A stretch of DNA of 64,000 nucleotides from Roseateles amylovorans (GTDB lineage Bacteria > Pseudomonadota > Gammaproteobacteria > Burkholderiales > Burkholderiaceae_C): the NCBI RefSeq assembly GCF_025398155.2, contig NZ_CP104562.2, positions 1,798,001-1,862,000 of the forward strand, in the 5' to 3' direction. Made by a program: the position numbers and the translations under genes. Shown here one piece after another: positions 23,247 to 31,343 of this stretch. Position 1 is the first letter of the stretch, and each line of letters starts with the position of its first letter. The notes under the pieces were generated by a model. It had not been told where the DNA came from. It ran no database searches and saw only the letters and a program-made list of their open reading frames with translations.

Positions 23247-24674
23247 TCAGCTGCTGCTGCTGAGCATGCTGGTGATCTTGCTCACATAGCTGGACATGTC
23301 GTTGAGCTTGGCCATCTGGGTGTCCAGCGCGGTGTACTGCGCGCGGACCCGCTTCTCATAGGCGGCCGCTCGATCGGTCATCTCGTCGGAGCGCTTGGTG
23401 TTGGCCGTGACGCGGGACTGCAGGCCGCTGGTGCGGGTCGTGATGCTGCCGTCCACGCTCAGCACCTGATCGGCGAATTTGCGCCAGCGCTGGGCAATGC
23501 CGCTGTTGTCCGCATTGGTGTTGTCCACGCCCATGAACAGCTGCTTGACGTCGCTGATGTGGCCCATGGCGCTGGTCAGCTTGCTGTTGTCCACGGTGAT
23601 CAGGCCATTGGATCCGATGTTCAGGCCGATATCGGCCAGACGCGCAAAGCTTCCCCCCAGGGTGCTCCCGCTGGAGGTGATGTTGCGCAACTGGGCCTGC
23701 AGGCTCACTGCCGTGCTGTCGCCCTGAAGGGCACCTGCGGACTTGGAGCTTTCGTCGTACTTCGTGTTGTCGCGCAGCATCGTCATGAGACTGTTGTAGG
23801 CGGTGACGAAGTCGGTCACGACCTTCTTGACGGCATCCTTGTCCTGGCCGACGGTGACGGTGAGGTCGCCTTTCTTCAGCAGGTTGATGCTCAGCCCGTC
23901 CACCGCACTTTCGATGCTGTTGGTCGCGGAGCTGATGTCCAGGCCGTTGATGGTCAGGTTCGCATTGGCCGCGGCGACATTGCGGGTCAGGCTGGCGACC
24001 GAGGCGGTGGGGTCGTAGGCGAGGGCGGACAGGCCGGTGGCGTCGCCGTTGTTGCCGTCGGCATCCGCAGCCGTGATGCGGAAACCGTTCTCCACGCCGG
24101 TGTCCTTGGAGCGGATCACCAGCCGCGAGCCGCTGGCATCGGTGACGACCGACGCCAGCACGCCCGCGCCAGACGAATTGATCTTGTCTCGCACCGTGCT
24201 GAGCGTGTCGCTTGCACCGATGGTGACGCTGACCGGAGAGGTGCCGCCCTTGCCGGTGAAGGTCGAATTGTCCGCACTCCATTGGCCCAGTTCGATCGTG
24301 AGCGAGCCGGCGCCGACTGCCGCCGTGCTGGTGTACGCCTGGCTGGACAGGCTCTGGGCGGCCGCCAGATTGGTGACACTGACGGCATAGCTGCCGGCGC
24401 CGCTGCCGGTGCTGGCCGTGACGGTGGCCATGCTGGCGTCTGATGAAGTCGCGGTCAGGGCGGCCCAGCTCGCGGGTGTCGTCAGCTTGGAGGCCGCGTC
24501 GCGCATGGCACTGAAGGCGCTTTGGATCTTGCCGTAGGCCGAGATCTGCGTCTTGATGGTGTCGGTACGGGTCTGCAGGGCGGTGATCGGCTGCTTTTCG
24601 ATCGACACCAGCTTGGAGACGATGCTCTCGACATCGAGACCGCTCCCCAAACCGGTGGAAGTGATGGTGGCCAT
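23247..24674 (-). CDS. fliD: FliD, filament cap protein (HAP2)
   Basis: 475 residues. N-terminus ATITSTGLGSGLDVESIVSK is the FliD signature (xxGLGSGLDv). The C-terminus has KRSDEMTDRAAAYEKRVRAQ and ends in helical, Ser-rich sequence. FliD forms the pentameric or hexameric filament cap under which flagellin folds. I use the ATG at 24674, which has this motif directly after it, rather than 42 bases upstream. A sigma-28 promoter lies about 130 bases upstream; terminator downstream at 23130. Confidence 0.97.
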   Translation of the reverse strand: MATITSTGLGSGLDVESIVSKLVSIEKQPITALQTRTDTIKTQISAYGKIQSAFSAMRDAASKLTTPASWAALTATSSDASMATVTASTGSGAGSYAVSVTNLAAAQSLSSQAYTSTAAVGAGSLTIELGQWSADNSTFTGKGGTSPVSVTIGASDTLSTVRDKINSSGAGVLASVVTDASGSRLVIRSKDTGVENGFRITAADADGNNGDATGLSALAYDPTASVASLTRNVAAANANLTINGLDISSATNSIESAVDGLSINLLKKGDLTVTVGQDKDAVKKVVTDFVTAYNSLMTMLRDNTKYDESSKSAGALQGDSTAVSLQAQLRNITSSGSTLGGSFARLADIGLNIGSNGLITVDNSKLTSAMGHISDVKQLFMGVDNTNADNSGIAQRWRKFADQVLSVDGSITTRTSGLQSRVTANTKRSDEMTDRAAAYEKRVRAQYTALDTQMAKLNDMSSYVSKITSMLSSSS

Positions 24675-24768
24675 GGCTCGAACTCCTCGCTGATTTGGGG
24701 GGGGACGCCGCGTCATCCGGGGCCGTGGAGGCTGGATGTGATGCAGAACTTCCCTCGGCTCAATGCAC

Positions 24769-24796
24769 GACAGGGCCTCGTGATGGAGGCCCTGTC
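24769..24796. other. Perfect hairpin in the fliD leader
   Basis: GACAGGGCCTC at 24769-24779 pairs with GAGGCCCTGTC at 24786-24796 around a 6-base loop. It sits between the fliD promoter and the fliD ATG, so it will be in the fliD 5' leader; there is no T-run on minus. It could be a leader structure or the stem of a weak flagellin terminator. Confidence 0.5.
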
Positions 24797-24800
24797 TGGT

Positions 24801-24827
24801 TTATCGGCGCAACGGCCGCCCGACTTG
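24801..24827 (-). promoter_or_regulatory. Sigma-28 promoter of fliD
   Basis: On minus: CAAG (24827-24824), a 15-base spacer, and the perfect GCCGATAA (24808-24801). It lies inside a GC dyad (AACGGCC at 24810-24816 with GGCCGTT at 24829-24835) followed on plus by T-runs, so promoter and hairpin overlap. Confidence 0.85.
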
Positions 24828-24848
24828 AGGGCCGTTTTTGTGATTTTT

Positions 24849-25721
24849 TTAACCGCCGCGCAGCAGGGACAGGACCTGCTGGGGCAACTGGTTGGCCTGA
24901 GCCACCATCGCGTTGCCGGCCTGCTGCAGGATCTGCGCCCGGCTGAGGTTGGAGGTTTCCGCCGCAAAGTCGGCGTCCATGATCCGGCTGCGGGCCGACA
25001 TCTGGTTCTCGTAGGCGACCTGCAGGTTGGAAATCACCGCATCGAACCGGTTCTGGGTGGCGCCCAGGGTGGCGCGCTCCGAGTTGACCCGGTTCAAGGC
25101 GTTATCAATGTTGGCCACGACGGTGGCGATGGCCGCTGGATCGGCGGTGGCATCGATCACGGCACGCCCGGTGCCCGAGTTGTCGGTGCCGGCGATGTTG
25201 GTGATGCTGGCGTCCTGGGTGAGGTCGGGCGTGGTGACCGCGATCTCATCGTTGGCCGTGGTGTTGGGGCCGACCTGGAAGGTCTGCGGTGTGGCGGCAT
25301 CGGCACCGAGGATGTACTTCCCGTTGAAGGTGGTGCCGCCCAGCACCCGCTGCATTTCCTTGGCCAACTCGCCGAACTCCTTGTCCAGGGAGTCCTTGTC
25401 GCTGTCGGCATTGGTCGCGTTGCGGGCTTGGATGGCCAGTTCCCGCATCCGTTGCAGGGAGTCGGCCACCTTGCCCAGTGCGCCTTCAGCCGTCTGCGAC
25501 AGGGAGATGCCGTCATTCGCATTGCGCATTGCCACGCTCATGCCGCGAGCCTGCGCATTCATGCGTTCGGCAATCGCCAGGCCGGCGGCATCGTCCTTGG
25601 CGGAGTTCACCCGCAGGCCCGACGACAGCCGTTGCATCGACGTCGCAAGGGACGACTGCGAGGCGTTCAGATTGCGTTGCGCGTTCAGCGAGGCAATGTT
25701 GGTGTTGATGGTCTGTGGCAT
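24849..25721 (-). CDS. Flagellin 1
   Basis: 290 residues; downstream-most of three tandem flagellins. N-terminal D0/D1: MPQTINTNIASLNAQRNLNA, then SSGLRVNSAKDDAAGLAIA and NDGISLSQTAEGAL. C-terminal D1/D0: VISNLQVAYENQMSARSRI, DFAAETSNLSRAQILQQAGN and PQQVLSLLRGG. The central region (about 130-190) is short and variable, so the filament surface domains are reduced. It differs from flagellins 2 and 3 in starting MPQTI rather than MAQ and in DKDSLDKEFGELAKE. I found no good sigma-28 site directly upstream (25722-25945). Confidence 0.96.
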   Translation of the reverse strand: MPQTINTNIASLNAQRNLNASQSSLATSMQRLSSGLRVNSAKDDAAGLAIAERMNAQARGMSVAMRNANDGISLSQTAEGALGKVADSLQRMRELAIQARNATNADSDKDSLDKEFGELAKEMQRVLGGTTFNGKYILGADAATPQTFQVGPNTTANDEIAVTTPDLTQDASITNIAGTDNSGTGRAVIDATADPAAIATVVANIDNALNRVNSERATLGATQNRFDAVISNLQVAYENQMSARSRIMDADFAAETSNLSRAQILQQAGNAMVAQANQLPQQVLSLLRGG

Positions 25722-25945
25722 TGATGCACTCCTGCGGAGATCCTGTCCTGGCTGCGATCCGGATGTCGATCGTGGTTGACGCTGTCGTTCCCGACCTCGC
25801 CTGCCGATCCTTGCTGCGGGAATCGCAGGCTTGAAGGAATCTGCCGGTTGGACCGGTGGTCGAGCTGATCATTCCTGCTCGATGGACTCATTGTGAAGAA
25901 GGCGCAGGGGTGGCAAAGCCTCGATTAGCGGGTGGAACACCGCCC

Positions 25946-25999
25946 AAAAGAAAAGAAGGCCCCGCAGCCTCCCGGTAAGCCGGGAAGCGGCGGAGCCTT
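25946..25999 (-). terminator. Rho-independent terminator after flagellin 2
   Basis: On minus, an imperfect AAGGCTCCGCCGC...GCGGGGCCTT outer stem encloses the CCCGGC-TTA-CCGGGA inner hairpin and is followed by CTTTTCTTTT. It separates flagellin 2 from flagellin 1. Between it and the flagellin 1 start (25722-25945) no further signal is recognised. Confidence 0.75.
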
Positions 26000-26074
26000 T
26001 GAAGTCGCCGGCCTTGCGGACCGGCGCTTGAGGAGAGAGTCTGACTGTGTCGTGGACGTCGGCGCCTGCATCGG

Positions 26075-26128
26075 CACCGACACCGACACCGACACCGATA
26101 CCGATACCGATACCGATACCGACACCGG
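26075..26128. repeat. Hexanucleotide tandem array, nine units
   Basis: Nine consecutive 6-base units: CACCGA four times, TACCGA four times, then CACCGG. It is non-coding, in the flagellin 2 3' region between its stop (26179) and its terminator. Units of 6 would keep frame if translated, but neither strand shows a gene here. Confidence 0.9.
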
Positions 26129-26178
26129 TTCCGGCGCCCAGCCGGCGGGCGCGCGGGCCCGTCGGCGATGCGTCCTGA

Positions 26179-27021
26179 TCAGCCGCGCAGCAGCGACAGC
26201 ACCTGCTGGGGCAGCTGGTTGGCCTGGGCCACCATGGTGTTGCCGGCCTGCTGCAGGATCTGGGCGCGGCTCAGGTTGGCGGTTTCTGCGGCGAAATCGG
26301 CATCCATGATCCGGCTGCGGGCGGCGGTCTGGTTCTCCACCGAGATCTGCAGGTTGGAGATGATCGCGTCGAACCGGTTCTGCGAGGCGCCCAGCACCGC
26401 GCGCTGTCCGCTGACCTGCTTGATGGCCGCATCGATGTTGTCGATCACCGTGGCCAGGGTGGCTGGGGTCGAGGCGTTGTCGATGGTGCCGGCGGTCACG
26501 GCGGTGATCGTGGCATCGCTGGTCAGGTCGGTGGTGATCACGTCGACCGAGTCGTTCGCCGTGGTGTTCGCACCGATCTGGAAGGTCTGGGTGCCGGCAT
26601 CAGCGCCCAGAATGGCCTTGCCGTTGAAGGTCGTTCCACCCAGCACGCGGCCGATTTCCTGGCTGAGCTGCTGATATTCATTGCCCAGCGAGTCCAGGTC
26701 GGAGGTGGTGTTGGTGGCATTGCGGGCCTGCACCGCCAGTTCACGCATGCGCTGCAGGGCGTCGCCCACCTTGGACATCGCGCCTTCAGCGGTCTGCGAC
26801 AGCGAGATGCCGTCGTTGGCATTGCGCTGCGCCACATTCATGCCGCGAACTTGTGCATTCATGCGCTCGGCGATGGCCAGGCCGGCGGCGTCATCCTTGG
26901 CCGAGTTGACCCGCAGGCCCGACGACAGCCGCTGCATCGAGGTGGCCAGCGAGGACTGCGAACCTGCGAGGTTGCGCTGCGCATTCAGCGATTGCAGGTT
27001 GGTGTTGATGATCTGAGCCAT
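26179..27021 (-). CDS. Flagellin 2
   Basis: 280 residues starting MAQIINTNLQSLNAQRNLAG; the ATG at 27021 is used (GGAA just upstream) rather than one 57 bases earlier. D0/D1 blocks are intact: SGLRVNSAKDDAAGLAIAER, NDGISLSQTAEGAMSKVGDA, and at the C-terminus VENQTAARSRIMDADFAAE and QQVLSLLRG. The central part is Thr/Ala/Asp-rich (ANDSVDVITTDLTSDATITA). A strong sigma-28 promoter lies about 120 bases upstream. Closest in sequence to flagellin 3. Confidence 0.97.
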   Translation of the reverse strand: MAQIINTNLQSLNAQRNLAGSQSSLATSMQRLSSGLRVNSAKDDAAGLAIAERMNAQVRGMNVAQRNANDGISLSQTAEGAMSKVGDALQRMRELAVQARNATNTTSDLDSLGNEYQQLSQEIGRVLGGTTFNGKAILGADAGTQTFQIGANTTANDSVDVITTDLTSDATITAVTAGTIDNASTPATLATVIDNIDAAIKQVSGQRAVLGASQNRFDAIISNLQISVENQTAARSRIMDADFAAETANLSRAQILQQAGNTMVAQANQLPQQVLSLLRG

Positions 27022-27138
27022 GATGAACCATTCCTTTCGGTGACAGGGACCTTGCCGGCCCGTCGGACGTTGAGACAACTGTCCGACTGAGCCGGACCAC
27101 GCGGCCCTAGCTGAAGATTTGCGGACCCGTTGAAGCAG

Positions 27139-27165
27139 TTATCGGGTCGCCCAGGAATGGACTTG
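27139..27165 (-). promoter_or_regulatory. Sigma-28 promoter of flagellin 2
   Basis: On minus: CAAG (27165-27162), a 15-base spacer, then CCCGATAA (27146-27139), 7 of 8 matches to the -10 consensus. Leader of roughly 110 bases to the ATG. Confidence 0.82.
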
Positions 27166-27588
27166 AGCCCTTCTTGAAAAGAAAGGTTGTAACGGCACCG
27201 GCGGGCCGTGATGGATTGCCGCCTCGCTGCGACCGACCTCCGGTCTGCATCGCGGCCAACCCCATGAACAGGGACATCTCCCGATGTCACCCTGCAGGCG
27301 CGCGTCCTTTTGCGGCCTCGGTCTTCGCTTCGGCAGGCGCCTGGATGCCGGCTCGCGATCTCCTTCGCATCCGTCTCCGGCGATGGGCCGGGTGCCAGAC
27401 GGGAAGGAGATCGCGCCACCCGGAACCAAGGTGCCGGGTCACGCGAACCACCACCGGATCGACCGCGCCGCGCGTCGCCTCGCCCCGGCTGTGGCCAGGG
27501 CCCCTCGCGCGAGGCCCTGCGGGCGCCGGCGTTGCCGGACCTCTGCAGGGCCTGCCTCCTGTGGAGGCCGGCGTCGGCCGTGGGTGGC
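27166..27588. other. 423-bp gap between flagellin 2 promoter and flagellin 3
   Basis: High-GC sequence with no credible gene. It contains the dyad AGGGCCCCTCGCGCGAGGCCCT (27505-27526 approximately), which could terminate or stabilise the flagellin 3 transcript, though no T-run follows on minus. Nothing else recognised. Confidence 0.5.
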
Positions 27589-28428
27589 TTAGCGCAACAG
27601 CGCCAGCACTTGCTGCGGCTGTTGGTTGGCCTGGGCGATCATCGCGTTGCCGGCCTGCTGCAGGATCTGCGCGCGGCTCAGGTTGGCGGTTTCCGAGGCG
27701 AAGTCGGCGTCCATGATCCGGCTGCGGGCAGCGGTCTGGTTCTCCACCGAGATCTGCAGGTTGGAGATGATCGCGTCGAAGCGGTTCTGCGAGGCACCCA
27801 GCTTGGAACGCTCGGTCGACACCGTCTTGATGGCCGTGTCGATGTTGTCGATCACGGTGGCCAGGTCGGTGGTCGTCGAAGCGTTGGTGATGGTGCCGTT
27901 GGTCACAGCCGTGACCGTCGTGTCGGTGGTCATGTTGGTCGTCTGCACGTCCACCGAGTCATTGGTGGTCGTGTTGGCGCCGATCTGGAAGGTCTGGGTG
28001 CCTGCATCGCCGGCCAGGATGGCGCGGCCGTTGAAGGTCGTACCGCCCAGCACGCGCTGGATTTCCGAGCCCAGTTGGGCGTATTCCTGGCCGATCGAAT
28101 CCAGGTCGGAGGTGGTGTTGGTCGCGTTACGCGCCTGCACCGCCAGTTCACGCATGCGCTGCAGCGAATCACCCACCTTGGACAGCGCGCCTTCAGCCGT
28201 CTGCGACAGGGAGATGCCGTCATTCGCATTGCGCTGGGCGACGTTCATGCCGCGGGTCTGCGCCTGCATGCGGTCGGCGATGGACAGGCCGGCGGCGTCG
28301 TCCTTGGCGGAATTCACCCGCAGGCCGGAAGACAGGCGCTGCATCGACACGGCCAGGGAGGACTGGCTGGTGGAGGTGTTGCGCTGGGCGTTGAGCGACA
28401 GCAGGTTGGTGTTGATGACTTGGGCCAT
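27589..28428 (-). CDS. Flagellin 3
   Basis: 279 residues, first of the three in transcription order. Starts MAQVINTNLLSLNAQRNTST with AGGAG 6 bases before the ATG. Conserved D0/D1 blocks: SSGLRVNSAKDDAAGLSIAD, NDGISLSQTAEGALSKVGDS, then VENQTAARSRIMDADFASE and PQQVLALLR. The centre (about 130-195) is a Thr-rich variable segment. It has its own sigma-28 promoter with a long leader (about 215 bases). Tandem flagellin genes usually arise by duplication; the three differ mainly in the centre. Confidence 0.97.
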   Translation of the reverse strand: MAQVINTNLLSLNAQRNTSTSQSSLAVSMQRLSSGLRVNSAKDDAAGLSIADRMQAQTRGMNVAQRNANDGISLSQTAEGALSKVGDSLQRMRELAVQARNATNTTSDLDSIGQEYAQLGSEIQRVLGGTTFNGRAILAGDAGTQTFQIGANTTTNDSVDVQTTNMTTDTTVTAVTNGTITNASTTTDLATVIDNIDTAIKTVSTERSKLGASQNRFDAIISNLQISVENQTAARSRIMDADFASETANLSRAQILQQAGNAMIAQANQQPQQVLALLR

Positions 28429-28652
28429 GATTGCTCCTAACAGCTATACATAAATACCGGCAAAAGCGCCGAACCACACATGAGCGCCGTAAGCAGGTGC
28501 TCTTGCTGAACCTCACGGGGCGAATGCCCTGCTGGGTCCCAGTCCGACGCTAGTCAACCGTTGCCGCCCGCCCTCCTGGGGCTCAGGTCGCGAGGCCTTC
28601 TAACCGGACCACGGTTCTGTCTGAAGTTGATTCAGCAGACCCGTTGTTTTGG

Positions 28653-28679
28653 TTGTCGGCACCTGCGCCATAGAACTTG
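28653..28679 (-). promoter_or_regulatory. Sigma-28 promoter of flagellin 3
   Basis: On minus: CAAG (28679-28676), a 15-base spacer, then GCCGACAA (28660-28653), 7 of 8 matches. Predicted leader about 215 bases, unusually long. Confidence 0.82.
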
Positions 28680-28868
28680 AGGGCGATTTGTCAAGACTTT
28701 GAAAGCTGGATAAGCGGGTCTGACAACAGGCTTTTGTCGTTTGACTTTCAACCGGGGCTGCCGGCCGAAAGTGCCGCGACGGACACCCCTGTTCTTACGG
28801 CCGTTTGGCGGCGGTATTGAGGGGGAAACCCGGCGCTTTTCGTGCGCTCGATCACGGGGGTGCCACCC

Positions 28869-28895
28869 TAAAGTGCGTCTCAGCGCTGCCGACAG
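28869..28895 (+). promoter_or_regulatory. Sigma-28 promoter of the TPR gene
   Basis: TAAA at 28869-28872, a 15-base spacer, then GCCGACAG at 28888-28895 (6 of 8). About 55 bases upstream of the TPR start and divergent from the flagellin 3 promoter. Confidence 0.75.
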
Positions 28896-28951
28896 GGCGG
28901 TGCCCGTCCCGTCCCCGCACCTTCAATTTCAACCCGACCATGGAGAGGCCT

Positions 28952-29443
28952 ATGCCGCAGCAAACGCAAATGAAGGCACGGTCCGCCGTGTCGATGATGT
29001 CCCCGGTGGTGGCTGATGCCGATCGCCGAGTCCGTCCCGGCTCCCGCGAGTCCCAGCTGTTGCTGGCGCAAGCCCGCAACGTGGCTTATGCCCAGGCGGC
29101 ACAGGGCCAGATCGGCGACGGGGTGAGCCTGTTGTGCGACGCGCTGGTCATCGATCCGTCCAGTGTGGAGTTGCTCTCGGACGTCGGCGCCTTGCTGCTG
29201 TCTGCGGGGCAACTGACGGACGCTGCCCTCTATTCGCACCGGGCGATCGAGCTCTCGCCCCACCATGCGCCAAGCCTGTATACGCTGGGCTTCGCGTTGT
29301 CGGGCCTGGGTGAGATCAAGTCCGCCATCGAGGTCCTGACCACCTTGAGCCAGGGCGAAGCGCTGGCCTCGCTGACCCGGGACACGCCGGATCTGGTGCC
29401 GCTGGTCTTCACCGAACTGCACCGCTTGCAAGCCGCGGGCTGA
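28952..29443 (+). CDS. TPR protein, probable late flagellar-regulon member
   Basis: 163 residues. After a Met/Gln/Ser-rich lead come tetratricopeptide-like helical pairs: VAYAQAAQGQIGDGVSLLCD, then SVELLSDVGALLLSAGQLTD and APSLYTLGFALSGLGEIKSA, each with the small-residue pattern of TPRs. No signal peptide or membrane helix; cytoplasmic adaptor expected. The start at 28952 is preferred over ATG 28940 because GGAGAGG sits just before it. The sigma-28 promoter and position beside the flagellins suggest a role in filament assembly, flagellin handling or glycosylation; that is inference. Confidence 0.85.
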   Translation: MPQQTQMKARSAVSMMSPVVADADRRVRPGSRESQLLLAQARNVAYAQAAQGQIGDGVSLLCDALVIDPSSVELLSDVGALLLSAGQLTDAALYSHRAIELSPHHAPSLYTLGFALSGLGEIKSAIEVLTTLSQGEALASLTRDTPDLVPLVFTELHRLQAAG

Positions 29444-29543
29444 AGGCATCGCCTGACACCGTACGGATGCAGGGATCACCGCATCGCTGTCTCCGTATCG
29501 CGCACCATTCCCCCCCCCGACGCCCGCCCAGCGCGCGTTCAAC

Positions 29544-29573
29544 AAAGGCCGCATTCGCGGCCTTTGTTTTTTC
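29544..29573 (+). terminator. Rho-independent terminator after the TPR gene
   Basis: AAAGGCCGC-ATTC-GCGGCCTTT, a 9-bp perfect stem, followed by GTTTTTTCC. 100 bases after the TPR stop. Confidence 0.92.
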
Positions 29574-29606
29574 CTCCCTCGAGGCGATGCCCGGAAACCG
29601 CCAGGC

Positions 29607-29653
29607 GGGAAAGGGAAAGGGACAGGGAAAGGGGAAGGGGAAGGGAGCGGAGA
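29607..29653 (+). repeat. Purine-only-like (GGGAAA)n tract
   Basis: Nearly uninterrupted G/A tract built from GGGAAA, GGGACA and GGGGAA units. Non-coding. No function assigned. Confidence 0.7.
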
Positions 29654-29831
29654 GCGGGCGGGTCGAAGCGACCCATTCTGCGAGTCCATAGCCGATGACA
29701 TTGGCTGTCGGCGTACATCACGACGGCGCAGGATGTGGTGCGTGTTGGACGGGGTGTGACTTCGTTCACGCTGCCGGGTGTCTTTGGCGGGTGCGGGGGG
29801 GAGGGGGGCGGTGGAAGGGCAGGGTGATGCG

Positions 29832-29941
29832 GATTGGAGGGGCGGGTGGCCCCTTTCCGGAAGTCAAGGAAGTGAATTCGACACCCGCCAGGGTGGCGAA
29901 GAGAGGGACATGGAGGAAAGGGGCCACCCGCCCCTCCAATC
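29832..29941. repeat. 27-bp perfect inverted repeat with 56-bp centre
   Basis: Left arm 29832-29858 begins GATTGGAGGGGCGGGTGG; right arm 29915-29941 is its exact reverse complement. The 56-bp centre has an inner partial dyad (CACCC...GGGTGG). It lies in the 872-bp gap between the TPR gene and flhD. It could be a cruciform, a bidirectional terminator or a MITE remnant. The rest of the gap (29654-29831, 29942-30167) shows nothing definite. Confidence 0.9.
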
Positions 29942-30167
29942 TTGCTCGGTCTGTGAAGGACGGGGGCGGCAGCAGGGCAGCAGGGCAGGGAACGTGGGTC
30001 AATGACATCAACATGCCAGTGCGCCCCCACTGACTACGCCATCTTCCGGCCACCCGGTCAGCCGGTCAGCGCAGGGCTCCCTGACAGCGCGGCAGGCCCG
30101 CATCCCGCTCAGACGACCCTGCCCATCGGCACGCTGTCATCCGCCCGGAACACCGCCCCTATGGGCA

Positions 30168-30211
30168 TGTAGGAATCAGCCCTACAAGACCGTCGGCGCG
30201 ATCCCTAACCT
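30168..30211 (+). promoter_or_regulatory. Promoter region of flhDC copy 1 with conserved dyad
   Basis: TGTAGG-N7-CCTACA (30168-30186) is followed by GTCGGCGCGA and TAACCT (30206-30211), a plausible -10. The same order of elements precedes flhDC copy 2 (32424-32467). The dyad overlaps the expected -35, as an operator would. The start of transcription is inferred. Confidence 0.65.
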
Positions 30212-30315
30212 GGATCTGGCGTGCGCCTGATGTTGCGAACGTGGACCTGCCTCCAGAATTCATTCCATCGCAGCAAGACACCGCTGCCCCGAACGACCGC
30301 AAGGAGTGCCCCGAG

Positions 30316-30639
30316 ATGAACGCTGACCAAATCCTCGCCGAAATCCGCGAAGCCAACCTGTCGTACCTGATGTTGGCTCAGAACCTCATCCGTGCGGATC
30401 GCGAGCAAGCGTTGTATCGCCTGGGTATCTCGGAAGAGACGGCTGTGTTGCTGAACACCCTGAGTCCTGCTCAGATGATGAAGATGGCGTCGGGCAACAC
30501 GTTGCTGTGCCGCTTCCGCATGGATGATGACCTGGTCTGGGGTCTGCTGACCTCCCACGGCAAGCCGGCGGCGAACGATGGCGTGTCCCGCCTGCATGCG
30601 TCGATTCTGATGGCGGGTCGCCATCAGGAAGCGGCCTGA
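30316..30639 (+). CDS. flhD: FlhD, flagellar master regulator subunit (copy 1)
   Basis: 107 residues. MNADQILAEIREANLSYLML is the FlhD N-terminus, and LLCRFRMDDDLVWGLLTSHG is its conserved helix-turn-helix-adjacent region. With FlhC it forms the FlhD4C2 activator of class II flagellar operons. AAGGAG sits 9 bases before the ATG at 30316. It differs from copy 2 (32562) at ten residues and at roughly one base in six. Followed by flhC after a 137-bp gap. Confidence 0.96.
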   Translation: MNADQILAEIREANLSYLMLAQNLIRADREQALYRLGISEETAVLLNTLSPAQMMKMASGNTLLCRFRMDDDLVWGLLTSHGKPAANDGVSRLHASILMAGRHQEAA

Positions 30640-30776
30640 TCCTTCCTTCAGCGCCCGCCGGCACACGCTCTTCGGGGCGTCTCGCGCGGGCCTCCTCAGG
30701 CCACCGGGCGACGGGCGGGCATCCAAGCTGCTTCCGTCAACGCCTGACCCCACGATCGACGCACGGAGACACCATC

Positions 30777-31313
30777 ATGCGCACCAAGTCCATCCTGACC
30801 GAAGCCAAGCAGATCGAACGCGCGGTCACCCTGATCAAGCTGGGTGCGCGGTTGCAGGTGCTGGAGTCCGAGACGGACCTGAGCTATGAGCGGCTGCTGC
30901 GTCTGTACAAGGAAGTCTCGGGCAAGAGCCCGAGCAAGGGCCAACTGCCGTTCTCGACCGACTGGTTCATGAGCTGGCAGCCCAACATCCATGCCAGCCT
31001 GTTTCTCAACATCCACGAGTACCTGAACAAGGTTGCGGAGATGGACGAGATCGACGTGGTCATCAAGGCCTATCAGCTCTACGACGAGCAGACGAAGGCG
31101 CAGAGCCTGGAGCAACTGCTGTCGGTGACGCGGGCCTGGCGGCTGGTGAAGTTCGTGGACAACGGCATGCTGACGATGACCAAGTGCAGCAAGTGCGGCG
31201 GTCATTTCGTGACCCATCCGCATGAAGTGGCCAAGCATTACGTCTGCGGCCTGTGCAATCCGCCCGCACGTGCCGGCAAGGGCAAGGCCGCCGGCGGCAT
31301 CCAGATGCATTGA
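30777..31313 (+). CDS. flhC: FlhC, flagellar master regulator subunit (copy 1)
   Basis: 178 residues. Typical FlhC: SILTEAKQIERAVTLIKLGA, LSYERLLRLYKEVSGKSPSK and the zinc site CSKC...CGLC (Cys-x2-Cys twice near residues 137-160). Binds the promoter box with FlhD. The coding sequence differs from copy 2 (33013) at only 5 of 537 bases, one of them changing a residue (Ser to Asn near 113), although the flanks and flhD copies are diverged. Confidence 0.97.
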   Translation: MRTKSILTEAKQIERAVTLIKLGARLQVLESETDLSYERLLRLYKEVSGKSPSKGQLPFSTDWFMSWQPNIHASLFLNIHEYLNKVAEMDEIDVVIKAYQLYDEQTKAQSLEQLLSVTRAWRLVKFVDNGMLTMTKCSKCGGHFVTHPHEVAKHYVCGLCNPPARAGKGKAAGGIQMH

Positions 31314-31343
31314 CGGACCGATCGACGGCAAGGTCGGCAGACG

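Noticed and set aside
25722..25945. A sigma-28 promoter for flagellin 1
   Set aside because: No pair of boxes with acceptable spacing was found; the gene may use a divergent promoter or read-through.
26075..26128. CRISPR-like array
   Set aside because: The units are contiguous 6-mers without spacers; it is a simple tandem repeat.
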